This document shows, piece after piece, positions 9,207 through 17,446 of a DNA stretch of 64,000 bases. Under the pieces are notes generated by a model that searched no databases, was not told the origin of the DNA, and was given only the letters and a program-made list of their open reading frames with translations. Positions within the stretch are counted from its first letter, which is position 1, and each line of letters opens with the position of its first letter. Made by a program: the position numbers and the translations under genes. Origin of the DNA: Streptomyces sp. B1I3 (GTDB lineage: Bacteria > Actinomycetota > Actinomycetes > Streptomycetales > Streptomycetaceae); assembly GCF_030816615.1 (NCBI RefSeq), contig NZ_JAUSYD010000001.1:1116001-1180000 (forward strand), read 5' to 3'.

Positions 9207-10837
9207 CCATCGACTCGGGCGCCGACGCGCCCACCTGGCCCGCCGAGTTCGCCGAGCGCTACCGGGCGGCCGGCCACTGGCGCGGTGAGACCTTCGGCTC
9301 CGTGCTCGCCGGGCGCGCAGCCGCGCACCCCGACCGGATCGCGGTCGTGGACCCCGCGCCCGAGCGGCGCACCTGGACCTACCGGCAACTGGAGGAGAAC
9401 TCGGCCCGCCTGGCGGCCGGTTTCGCCGCCCGCGGCATCTCCCGGGGTGACCGGGTCGTCCTGCAGCTCCCCAACATCGGCGAGTTCATCGAGGTGGCCT
9501 TCGCGCTGTTCCGCCTCGGTGCCCTGCCCGTGTACGCGCTGCCCGCGCACCGGGAGACGGAGATCGAGTACTTCTGCTCCTTCACCGAGGCAGTCGCCTA
9601 CGTGATCCCCGACGCGCACGCCGGTTTCGACCACCGGGCGCTCGCGTCCAAGGTCAGGGAGCGGACGCCCACCCTGCGACACGTGTTCGTCGTCGGCGAC
9701 CCGGGTGAGCACACCGCGCTGTCGGACGTGCCGTGCGCCCCGGCCGGAGAGCTCGCCGGACCGGAACCGCACGACCTGGCCTTCCTGCAGCTCTCGGGCG
9801 GTACGACGGGGGTGCCCAAGCTCATCCCCCGTACGCACGACGACTACATCTACTCGCTGCGCGGGTCCAACGAGATCTGCGGAGTCGACGAGGACACCCG
9901 CTTCCTCGTCGTCCTTCCGGCCGCGCACAACTTCCCCATGAGCTCGCCCGGCTGGCTGGGTGCGCTGTACGCCGGCGGCACCGTCGTCCTCTGCCCCCGC
10001 CCCGACCCGGCGACGGCCTTCCCCCTCGTGGAGCGCGAACGCGTCACGATGACGGGGATGGTGCCTCCGCTCGCCCTGGTCTGGACGGAGGCCGCCCCCG
10101 ACGCCGAGGAGGACCTCTCCAGCCTGGAGCTGGTCCTCGTCGGCGGTGCCAAGTACAGCGAGGCGGCGGCCCGCCGCCTGGAACCCGCGCTCGGCTGCCG
10201 CCTCATGCAGGTCTTCGGCATGGCCGAGGGGCTCGTCAACTACACGCGCCTGGACGACGACCACGAGACCGTCGTCACCACGCAGGGCCTCCCCATCTCC
10301 CCGGACGACGAGATCCGCATCGTGGACGACGCGGGCGACGAGGTCGCGGAGGGCGGCTACGGCCATCTGCTGACCCGCGGCCCGTACACGATCCGCGGTT
10401 ACTGGCGTGCGGACGACCACAACGCCCGGGCCTTCACCCCCGACGGCTTCTACCGCACCGGCGACATCGTGCGCCGCACGCCGACCGGCCACCTCGTGGT
10501 CGAGGGGCGGGCCAAGGACCAGATCAACCGGGGTGGTGAGAAGGTGGCGCCCGAGGAGATCGAGAACATCATCCTCTCCCACCCCGCCGTGCACGACGTG
10601 TCCGTCGTGGGCGTCGCCGACGAGTACCTGGGTGAACGCTCCCTCGCCTACGTCATCCTGCGCGAGGGCGCCGAGCCGCTGAAGCCCGCCGCCGTCAAGC
10701 GACTGGTCCGCGAGCGTGGTGTCGCCGCCTACAAGGTCCCCGACCTCGTCGAGTTCGTCGACGCCTTCCCCCAGACCGGTATCGGCAAGGTCAGCAAGAA
10801 GGGACTGCGTTCCGAAGCGGCCCCCGCCCGGTCCTGA
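9203..10837 (+). CDS. entE: 2,3-dihydroxybenzoate-AMP ligase
   Basis: A 544-residue stand-alone adenylation enzyme. It activates 2,3-DHB with ATP and loads it on an aryl carrier protein. Core motifs are [21 protein letters not shown] (A3), [17 protein letters not shown] (A5), YRTGDIVR (A7), [23 protein letters not shown] (A8) and the A10 lysine in [11 protein letters not shown]. The pocket segment [11 protein letters not shown] has Ser where salicylate ligases usually have Cys (HNFPLACPG), so 2,3-DHB is favoured over salicylate. GTG 9203 overlaps the entC stop. Confidence 0.93.
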   Translation: MTIDSGADAPTWPAEFAERYRAAGHWRGETFGSVLAGRAAAHPDRIAVVDPAPERRTWTYRQLEENSARLAAGFAARGISRGDRVVLQLPNIGEFIEVAFALFRLGALPVYALPAHRETEIEYFCSFTEAVAYVIPDAHAGFDHRALASKVRERTPTLRHVFVVGDPGEHTALSDVPCAPAGELAGPEPHDLAFLQLSGGTTGVPKLIPRTHDDYIYSLRGSNEICGVDEDTRFLVVLPAAHNFPMSSPGWLGALYAGGTVVLCPRPDPATAFPLVERERVTMTGMVPPLALVWTEAAPDAEEDLSSLELVLVGGAKYSEAAARRLEPALGCRLMQVFGMAEGLVNYTRLDDDHETVVTTQGLPISPDDEIRIVDDAGDEVAEGGYGHLLTRGPYTIRGYWRADDHNARAFTPDGFYRTGDIVRRTPTGHLVVEGRAKDQINRGGEKVAPEEIENIILSHPAVHDVSVVGVADEYLGERSLAYVILREGAEPLKPAAVKRLVRERGVAAYKVPDLVEFVDAFPQTGIGKVSKKGLRSEAAPARS

Positions 10838-10950
10838 CGACGTCCCCCCGAGTCCGCCGGAACGCACCCGCACCCGGCCCCTCCGACACACGCCGGCCTA
10901 CGCCGGCACCCCCGAGTCCGCCGAGAGCGGCACCGAAAGGCCCCATCTCC

Positions 10951-11583
10951 ATGGCACTTCCCGCCATCGCCCCCTACGCCCTGCCGACCGAGGCCGAACT
11001 GCCCACGAACCGCGCCGACTGGACCGTGGACCCCGCACGCGCCGTGTTGCTCGTCCACGACCTGCAGAACCACTTCCTCAGCGCCTACCCGGCCGGACAG
11101 CAGCCCCTGACCGGGATGCTCGCCAACACCGCCCGGATCATCGAGGCGTGCCGCAGAGCCGGTGTGCCGGTGGTCTACTCGGCGCAGAACGGCGGCCAGA
11201 CCCCCGAGGAACGCGGACTCCAGCTCGACTTCTGGGGCCCCGGCGCGGCCGACGACCCCGAGGCCCTGGCCATTCCGGCGGCGGTCGCTCCCGTGGACGG
11301 GGACACCGTCCTGACCAAGTGGAAGTACAGCGCGTTCGTGCGCACCCGGCTGGAGGACGTCCTGCGTGAGTCCGGCCGCGACCAGCTGGTCGTCACCGGG
11401 GTCTACGCGCACATCGGCGTCCTGATGAGCGCCTGCGACGCGTGGATGCGGGACATCCGGGCGTTCGTCGTCGCCGACGCCGTCGCCGACTTCTCGCGCG
11501 AGGACCACGACATGGCGCTTCGCTACGCCGCCGGCCGCTGCGCTTCGGTGACCACGACCGACGCACTGCTGAAGGAGATCTGA
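10951..11583 (+). CDS. entB: Isochorismatase (isochorismate lyase domain only)
   Basis: A 210-residue isochorismatase that hydrolyses isochorismate to pyruvate and 2,3-dihydro-2,3-dihydroxybenzoate. Catalytic features are Asp in VLLVHDLQNHFL, Lys in VLTKWKYSAFVRT, and VVTGVYAHIGVLMSACDAWM, which has no Cys nucleophile, as in EntB and PhzD. In E. coli EntB and Bacillus DhbB the protein continues into an aryl carrier domain. Here the gene stops, and the carrier is a separate small gene 5 bp downstream. GAAAGG precedes the ATG by 9 nt. Confidence 0.92.
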   Translation: MALPAIAPYALPTEAELPTNRADWTVDPARAVLLVHDLQNHFLSAYPAGQQPLTGMLANTARIIEACRRAGVPVVYSAQNGGQTPEERGLQLDFWGPGAADDPEALAIPAAVAPVDGDTVLTKWKYSAFVRTRLEDVLRESGRDQLVVTGVYAHIGVLMSACDAWMRDIRAFVVADAVADFSREDHDMALRYAAGRCASVTTTDALLKEI

Positions 11584-11588
11584 CCGCT

Positions 11589-11819
11589 GTGGCACTCACC
11601 CGTGAACTCATCCGCGCCGACGTCGCCGACTCGCTCGGCGAGGACCCCGCCGACATACCCGTGGACGAGAACCTCCTGGACTACGGGCTCGACTCCGTCC
11701 GCATCATGGCGTTGCTCGGGCGCTGGCGCCGGGACCACGGCGTGCGGGCGGACTTCGCCGACCTGGCCGAGCAGCCCTCCGTCGAGAGCTGGGCCGCGCT
11801 GCTGGGAGCCGTCTCGTGA
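11589..11819 (+). CDS. Stand-alone aryl carrier protein
   Basis: A 76-residue carrier protein. The phosphopantetheine attachment Ser is in LLDYGLDSVRIMALL (about residue 36). It would hold the DHB thioester made by the ligase and present it to the condensation domain of the synthetase downstream. It corresponds to the C-terminal ArCP domain of EntB, split off as its own gene. GTG 11589 is the only reasonable start, and its stop overlaps the synthetase start (GTGA). Confidence 0.9.
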   Translation: MALTRELIRADVADSLGEDPADIPVDENLLDYGLDSVRIMALLGRWRRDHGVRADFADLAEQPSVESWAALLGAVS

Positions 11820-14800
11820 CCGTCCCGCTCACCGGGGACACCGGTCAGGATGGCCTCGGCCAGGGCCTTCTCCCGCTGACCGCCGCCCAGTCCGGCATGT
11901 GGTACGCCCAGTCGCTCGACCCGCTCAGCCCCGCACAGAACACGGCGGAGTGCCTGGAGATCGACGGGCCGCTCGACGCCGGACTGTTCACCGAGGCCCT
12001 GCGGCAGGTGGCCGACGAGACGGACTCCCTGCGGGTGCGGGTCGAGGAGTCCGCGGACGGGCCGCGCCAGTACCTCGGTCCCCTGGGCGAACTGCCGTTG
12101 ACCGTGCACGACCTGCGGGACGCGCCGGACGCGGACCGGCGGGCCGAGCAGTGGATGCGCGCCGACCTCGCCGAGCCGTGCGACCTGGCTGCGGGCCCGC
12201 CCTTCCGCCACGCGCTCTTCCGCGTAGGCGACGAGCGGTGGCTCTGGTACCAGCGGATCCACCACCTCGTCATGGACGGTTTCGGCTACTCGCTCCTCGT
12301 CCGGCGTACCGCCGAGGTCTACTCGGCGCTGGTGCGGGGCACGGACCCCGGCCCCCGGGTCTTCGGGGCGCTGGCGGACCTGGTCGCGGAGGACACCGCC
12401 TACCGCTCGTCGGACGCCTTCGACGCCGACCGTACACACTGGCGCGAGGCGTTCGGCGACCGGCCGGAGGTGCCCCGGCTCGCGGGCCGGGGCGCACTCC
12501 CCTCGCGTACGTTCCTGCGCAGCACGGCCCATCTGGGACCGGCCGCCACGGAGAGTCTGCACGGGCTCGCCGAACGGCTGCGCGCGACATGGCCCGACGT
12601 GCTGATCGCCGCCCAGGCTCTGTACACCGCCCGGGCGACCGGTCGCGGCGAGGTCGTGCTCGGCCTGCCGATGATGGGCCGGCTGGGCTCGGTGTCGCTG
12701 CGCGTGCCCGGCATGGTGATGAACGTGCTGCCGCTGCGGCTGACGGTCGCTCCCGCCATGACCTTCGCCGAGCTCGTCCGCCAGGTCGTCCTCGGCATTC
12801 GCGAGGTCCGCCGCCACCAGCGCTACCGCTACGAGGACATCCGGCGCGACCTGCGACTGCTGGGCGAGAACCGGGCTCTGGTCGGCCCGCTCGTCAACGT
12901 CATGCCCTTCGACTACGCCCTCGACTTCGCGGGAGCGCCTGTCCGCGCCCGGAACCTGTCCGCCGGGCCGGTCGACGACCTCACGGTGAACATCTACGAC
13001 CGGGCCGACGGTCTCGGGCTGCGCATCGACCACGACGGCAACCCCGCCCTGTACGACGAGGGCGAACTCGCCGCGCACCAGGCACGGTTCCTGCACCTCG
13101 TGGAGCGGCTGGTGCGGACGGACCCGCACAGCCCGACCGCCGTGCACGCCATCGTCACGCCCGCCGAACACACCCTGGTCGTCGACACGTTCAACGACAC
13201 CGCCCGTGCTCTGCCGCCGACGACGCTCATCGGCCCGATCGAGTCGCGCGCCGCGCGCACCCCCGAGGCGACGGCCCTGGTGCACGGGGACACCTCGCTC
13301 ACCTACGCGGAGCTCAACACCCGGGCCAACCGGCTGGCCCGGCACCTGCAGACGCTCGGCGCCCGGCCGGGCACGGTGGTCGCGGTGTCGGTGCCTCGTT
13401 CGGTGGAGCTGGTCGTGACCCTGCTCGCCGTACTGAAGGCCGGGGCCGCGTACCTTCCGCTGGACCCGGACTACCCCGAGCAGAGACTCGCCTACATGCT
13501 GCGGGACGCGGCGCCGGTGTGCGCCGTGACCGACCGGGCCGGACGGCTTCCCGACGGCACCGGTACCCCGCTGGTCGTCCTGGAAGGGCTCGACGTCTCC
13601 GGACATCTCTGGGTGAACCCGGCGCGCCCCCTCACGCCGGCCCATCCGGCGTACGTCATCTACACCTCCGGCTCCACGGGCCGCCCCAAGGGTGTCGTCG
13701 TGTCGCACGCGGCGATCGACAACCGGCTCCGGTGGATGCAGGGCGAGTACGGCCTGACCGCCGAGGACCGGGTACTGCAGAAGACCCCGTCGTCGTTCGA
13801 CGTGTCCGTGTGGGAGTTCTTCTGGCCCCTGCGTCAGGGGGCCACGTTGGTCGTCGCCGACCCGGGGGGCCACAAGGACCCGGTCCATCTGGCCCGTCTG
13901 ATCCGCGAACAGGCCGTCACCACGTGCCACTTCGTCCCCTCGATGCTCCAGGTCTTCCTCGCCGGGGCGGAAGCCGGCGCGTGCGGGAGCCTGCGCCGGG
14001 TCTTCTGCAGCGGTGAGGCCCTGCCCCGCGAGACGGCGACCTCCTTCGGGCGCGCGCTTCCCGGCGTCGAACTGCACAACCTGTACGGGCCCACGGAAGC
14101 GGCCGTCGACGTCACCCACCATCCGTGTGCGGCGGACGGTTCCGGACCGGTTCCGATCGGCAGGCCCGTGTGGAACACCCGGCTCTACGTGCTGGACGCG
14201 GCGCTGCAGCCCTGTCCCCCCGGGGTCGCCGGAGAGCTGTACCTGGCGGGCCGTCAGCTCGCCGACGGCTACCTGGACCGTCCGGAGCTGACCGCTTCCC
14301 GGTTCGTCGCCGATCCCTTCGGCCCGCCGGGCGAGCGCATGTACCGCACGGGGGATCTGGCCCGCTGGACGCCGGACGGCGAGGTCGACTACCTCGGCCG
14401 CACCGATCACCAGGTCAAGCTGCGCGGCCAGCGCATCGAACTCGGCGAGATCGAGGCGGCGCTGGCGGCGCGGGCCGGGGTGGACGGGGCCTGCGCCGTG
14501 GTTCGGGAGGACAGGCCGGGCGAGCAGCTGCTGGTCGGCTACGTGACCGGTGACGCCGACCCCGTGGCCGTACGCGCGGCGCTGGGGCGGGAGTTGCCGG
14601 AGCACATGGTGCCCACGGCCGTGGTGGTCCTCGACGCCTTCCCGCTGAGTCCGAACGGCAAGCTGGACCGCAGGGAGCTGCCCGCCCCCGTCTTCACCGG
14701 CGGAACGGCGTCCCGGCGTCCCTCCGGTCCGCGCGAGGAGACCCTGACCCGGCTCTTCGGCGAGGTCCTGGGCGTGGACCGGGTGGGCCCGGACGACGCC

Positions 14801-15739
14801 TTCTTCGACCTGGGCGGCACGTCGTTGCTCGCGGTGCGGCTCGTGGCCCGCGTCCGCGAGGAGTTCGGCGCCGAGCTGACCATCGGCTCGCTCTTCGAGG
14901 CGGCCACCCCTGCCGCCCTCGCCGTCCGGCTCGACACCGGGTCGACCGCGTCCGAGGACGCGCTGGACGTCGTACTGCGGCTGCGCGGCGGGGACCACCG
15001 GCCACCGCTGTTCGCCATCCACCCGGCCGGCGGCATCGCCTGGTGTTACGCCGGCCTGTCGGCCGGGCTGGGTCCCGGCCAGGCGCTGTACGGCATCCAG
15101 GCCCGCGGGCTCGTAGGCGACGAGCCCCTCCCGCGCACCCTCCAGGAGGAGGCGGCCGACTACGTCGGGCGCATCCGTGAGGTCCAGGAGCACGGTCCCT
15201 ACCGGCTGCTGGGCTGGTCGGTCGGCGGGGTACTGGCGCATACGGTGGCCGTCCTGCTCCAGGAGGCCGGCGAGGAGGTCCAGCTCCTCGCCCTGCTGGA
15301 CTCGTTCCCCGCCGAGCAGTGGAGGGAGAGGCCGGCCCCCGAGGAGGGTGACGCGCTCACCGCGGTGCTGCGCATGGCGGGCTTCGAGCGCACCGGCGAA
15401 CGCACCCGGGCCGATGTGGTGACGACGCTGCGCAGGGCGGGCAGTCCGCTGGCCGGGCTCAGCGACCTGACCTTGTCGAAGATCGTCGACATCGTGCCCA
15501 ACCACGCCCGCATGATGCGTGAGCACGAGCACCACGTCTTCGACGGCGACCTGCTGTTCTTCACGGCCGCAGCCCCGCGGGCCGAGGACTGGCTCACCCG
15601 CGAGGCCTGGCGGCCGCACGTGACCGGGAGCATCGTGAACCACGATGTCGACTGCACGCATCCGCAGTTGATGCAGGACCGGTTCCTCGACGACGTCACC
15701 GCCGTCCTGGCGGCCCGGCTGAAGGAGCTCGACGCATGA
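11816..15739 (+). CDS. entF: EntF/DhbF-like nonribosomal peptide synthetase, C-A-T-TE, predicted serine-specific
   Basis: A 1307-residue single-module synthetase. The condensation domain (about 15-450) has IHHLVMDG at about 148-155. The adenylation domain (about 475-960) has YTSGSTGRPKG and YRTGDLARW. The thiolation Ser is in DLGGTSLLAV (about 1003), and the thioesterase has GWSVGG (about 1132-1137) with a late His in VNHDVDC. Pocket residues from SFDVSVWEFFWP, HFVPSML, VFCSGEAL and NLYGPTEAAVDV read D-V-W-H-F-S-L-V-D, the serine code of E. coli EntF. A single Ser module with a TE and a DHB starter predicts cyclic (DHB-Ser)3, enterobactin, rather than the Arg/Thr-containing griseobactin. GTG 11816 overlaps the carrier gene. 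Confidence 0.93.
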   Translation: MTVPLTGDTGQDGLGQGLLPLTAAQSGMWYAQSLDPLSPAQNTAECLEIDGPLDAGLFTEALRQVADETDSLRVRVEESADGPRQYLGPLGELPLTVHDLRDAPDADRRAEQWMRADLAEPCDLAAGPPFRHALFRVGDERWLWYQRIHHLVMDGFGYSLLVRRTAEVYSALVRGTDPGPRVFGALADLVAEDTAYRSSDAFDADRTHWREAFGDRPEVPRLAGRGALPSRTFLRSTAHLGPAATESLHGLAERLRATWPDVLIAAQALYTARATGRGEVVLGLPMMGRLGSVSLRVPGMVMNVLPLRLTVAPAMTFAELVRQVVLGIREVRRHQRYRYEDIRRDLRLLGENRALVGPLVNVMPFDYALDFAGAPVRARNLSAGPVDDLTVNIYDRADGLGLRIDHDGNPALYDEGELAAHQARFLHLVERLVRTDPHSPTAVHAIVTPAEHTLVVDTFNDTARALPPTTLIGPIESRAARTPEATALVHGDTSLTYAELNTRANRLARHLQTLGARPGTVVAVSVPRSVELVVTLLAVLKAGAAYLPLDPDYPEQRLAYMLRDAAPVCAVTDRAGRLPDGTGTPLVVLEGLDVSGHLWVNPARPLTPAHPAYVIYTSGSTGRPKGVVVSHAAIDNRLRWMQGEYGLTAEDRVLQKTPSSFDVSVWEFFWPLRQGATLVVADPGGHKDPVHLARLIREQAVTTCHFVPSMLQVFLAGAEAGACGSLRRVFCSGEALPRETATSFGRALPGVELHNLYGPTEAAVDVTHHPCAADGSGPVPIGRPVWNTRLYVLDAALQPCPPGVAGELYLAGRQLADGYLDRPELTASRFVADPFGPPGERMYRTGDLARWTPDGEVDYLGRTDHQVKLRGQRIELGEIEAALAARAGVDGACAVVREDRPGEQLLVGYVTGDADPVAVRAALGRELPEHMVPTAVVVLDAFPLSPNGKLDRRELPAPVFTGGTASRRPSGPREETLTRLFGEVLGVDRVGPDDAFFDLGGTSLLAVRLVARVREEFGAELTIGSLFEAATPAALAVRLDTGSTASEDALDVVLRLRGGDHRPPLFAIHPAGGIAWCYAGLSAGLGPGQALYGIQARGLVGDEPLPRTLQEEAADYVGRIREVQEHGPYRLLGWSVGGVLAHTVAVLLQEAGEEVQLLALLDSFPAEQWRERPAPEEGDALTAVLRMAGFERTGERTRADVVTTLRRAGSPLAGLSDLTLSKIVDIVPNHARMMREHEHHVFDGDLLFFTAAAPRAEDWLTREAWRPHVTGSIVNHDVDCTHPQLMQDRFLDDVTAVLAARLKELDA

Positions 15740-15939
15740 ACGGCGAGAGCGGCCCGTTCGATCCCGGCGCGGAGGACGACGCCACCCATCTGGTGCTGGA
15801 GAACGCCCGGGGGCAGCTGTCCCTGTGGCCGGTCTGGCGCGAGGTACCACCGGGGTGGTCCGCCCGCCCCGGCCCGCCCCCTACGGGGCCTGCGCCCGCG
15901 AGTGGGAGCCGGGCCGCCGAGGGGAGGCCGGGCCACTGA
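15736..15939 (+). CDS. MbtH-like protein with abnormal C-terminal third
   Basis: A 67-residue frame starting ATG in a 4-bp overlap with the synthetase stop. Residues 7-45 match MbtH chaperones (GPFDP..DATHLVLENARGQLSLWPVWREVPPGWS), which bind and activate adenylation domains. The expected ending with a Cys-containing helix and WTDxRPxSL is absent; instead the frame reads Pro/Ala/Gly-rich PPPTGPAPASGSRAAEG. The -1 frame from the C-rich stretch near 15,870-15,885 reads PAPYGACAREWEPG..., which restores a Cys and Trp at plausible places but does not stop before the hairpin. It may be divergent, frameshifted, or a sequencing error in a C-run. Confidence 0.65.
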   Translation: MNGESGPFDPGAEDDATHLVLENARGQLSLWPVWREVPPGWSARPGPPPTGPAPASGSRAAEGRPGH

Positions 15940-15944
15940 AGGGA

Positions 15945-15976
15945 GCCCGCCCCGGTGCCCGCACCCCGGGGCGGGC
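15945..15976. terminator. Terminator of the biosynthetic operon
   Basis: An 11-bp perfect stem (GCCCGCCCCGG) with a 10-nt loop. It lies 5 bp after the MbtH-like stop and just before the convergent esterase stop at 15,980, so it likely acts on both strands. Confidence 0.8.
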
Positions 15977-15979
15977 CTC

Positions 15980-17248
15980 CTACGGCCTGGCCCCCGGGGT
16001 GTCCGGAGACAGCAGCTCCACCAGGCCGTCCGCCATTTCCGTTCGCCAGCACAGGTAGTCGTGCCCGCCGTTGAACTCCCGGTACGAGGCGTCCTCGTAC
16101 CCGGCCGCCTCGAGGGTGTCCCGGAGCCTGCGGGCGGCCGGGAGGGCCACCCACTCCTGCTCACCGAAGGAGAGCCGGAAGCGGACCGGGAGCCTCGGCC
16201 CCCGGGCGATCTGCTGGGTCAGCCACTCGGCACCCGGGCCGTCCGGCCACCAGAAGGAACCCGACTGGACGAGGACGTTGCCGAAGCGCCCCGGTGCGGA
16301 CAGGGCCGTATGGGCGGCACACAGCCCGCCCAGACTCTGCCCGGCGACGACGGTGCGCGCGGGGTCGTCCGTGACCGGCAGCCGGGCGGCCGCCCAGGGC
16401 AGCAGTTCGTCGGCGAGGAAGGCCGCGTACTCCGGACGGCAGGTCATGTCCGTCCAGCGGGTGTCCGCGTCCACGGACTCCGGAAGCAGGGCGACGAGCG
16501 GGGGGATCCGGCCGTCCGCGATGAGGTTGTCCAGCAGGTGTGCCAGGCCGAGACGCGGCTGCCAGTGCTCCCCGTCCAGGAGGACGAGCACCGGGAGGTC
16601 GGCCGGATGCCCGGCGGGCAGGGCCGGTTCGTAGAGCCATACGCGGCGGTTGCCGCCGAGGCCCCGGGCAGGGACGTCGTGGACGGCGGTACGGCCGTGG
16701 GCCACGTCCGGCCTGGGCTGCCAGTCCTGGGCGCGTGGGGCAGCCGGGAGTTCGGCGTAGGAGACCGGATCGCCGCTCCACCGGCGCGGCAGTGCCCGGG
16801 GATTGTGCGGGTCGGGCCGGCGCTGGGTGCGCAGCCACTGCCAGTAGGCGGGGGTGCCGCTCTCCGGGCCGCCCCCCTCGTCCACGTAGAAGTCGTACGT
16901 GCCCCGCCAGTCGTGGCGCAGCCGCAGCGTCCAGTGCCACACGTCCGTGCCGGGCAGCCGTTCCATCAGATTGCCCTCGGGGGCCCGGGGGTCGCCGAGC
17001 TTGTTGGGGAGCACCTGGACGGCGCGAGTGGCGGGGCCGCCGCGCCACAGGAACGTCACCGCGCGGTGGTCGTCGCTGCCCCGGGGATCCGGTGAGACGA
17101 CCGGTCCGCGCACGGCGGCCCAGAAATCCTCGGTCCCCTGAGCGGCGGGAAGCGGGCATCCCGGTTCGGTGAGTCGCGTCAGGGGATCCGGACGCGCCGT
17201 CCTCGGCGGTCTGCGCGGGGCGTCCTGCGGCGGTTTCGACGTGATCAC
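15980..17248 (-). CDS. fes: Enterochelin esterase-like ferric-siderophore hydrolase
   Basis: A 422-residue alpha/beta hydrolase of the Fes family. It has an N-terminal beta-rich domain (VTFLWRGG..VQVLPNKL, LPGTDVWHWTLRLRHDWRGTYDF), then a catalytic domain with RRVWLYEP, VLVLLDGEHW, the nucleophile in VVAGQSLGGLCA and the His in FNGGHDYLCWR. In the cytoplasm it would hydrolyse the trilactone of imported ferric-enterobactin to free iron. GTG 17248 follows GGAG at 8-11 nt. The promoter region carries a weak iron box (17,279) and a stronger one (17,347) shared with the divergent surface-protein gene. Confidence 0.9.
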   Translation of the reverse strand: MITSKPPQDAPRRPPRTARPDPLTRLTEPGCPLPAAQGTEDFWAAVRGPVVSPDPRGSDDHRAVTFLWRGGPATRAVQVLPNKLGDPRAPEGNLMERLPGTDVWHWTLRLRHDWRGTYDFYVDEGGGPESGTPAYWQWLRTQRRPDPHNPRALPRRWSGDPVSYAELPAAPRAQDWQPRPDVAHGRTAVHDVPARGLGGNRRVWLYEPALPAGHPADLPVLVLLDGEHWQPRLGLAHLLDNLIADGRIPPLVALLPESVDADTRWTDMTCRPEYAAFLADELLPWAAARLPVTDDPARTVVAGQSLGGLCAAHTALSAPGRFGNVLVQSGSFWWPDGPGAEWLTQQIARGPRLPVRFRLSFGEQEWVALPAARRLRDTLEAAGYEDASYREFNGGHDYLCWRTEMADGLVELLSPDTPGARP

Positions 17249-17278
17249 GAGGGAACTCCGAACAGAGGGACGTGCGAC

Positions 17279-17297
17279 TTAGGGTCACCTTACCTTT
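17279..17297. promoter_or_regulatory. Degenerate iron box upstream of fes
   Basis: TTAGGGTCACCTTACCTTT matches the iron-box palindrome at about 13 of 19 positions and lies 31 bp upstream of the esterase start. It is weaker than the other boxes in the locus. Confidence 0.5.
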
Positions 17298-17346
17298 TGT
17301 CCGGCCCCTCGCCACGAGGGGGTCACGGGGCGCGACTCCGACACAC

Positions 17347-17365
17347 TAAGGCTAGGCTAACCTAA
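17347..17365. promoter_or_regulatory. Iron box upstream of the repeat-containing surface protein
   Basis: TAAGGCTAGGCTAACCTAA matches the consensus at 17 of 19 positions. It sits 81 bp before the ATG at 17,447 and may also act on the divergent esterase gene. Confidence 0.85.
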
Positions 17366-17446
17366 GCGAATCCGGGGGACGTTCGGCCACTCGCGAGCCG
17401 GGCGCCTGCCCGTCCCTCTTCACTCCGCCGCCAGGAGCAGCTCACC

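Noticed and set aside
9203..10837. Salicylate-AMP ligase
   Set aside because: The pocket segment HNFPMSSPG has Ser where salicylate ligases have Cys, and the neighbouring entA and isochorismatase genes make 2,3-DHB.
11681..15850. Very long minus-strand open frame opposite the synthetase gene
   Set aside because: It is a shadow of the GC-biased codons of the plus-strand NRPS gene. The plus-strand product has all four domains in order, while the antisense product has none.
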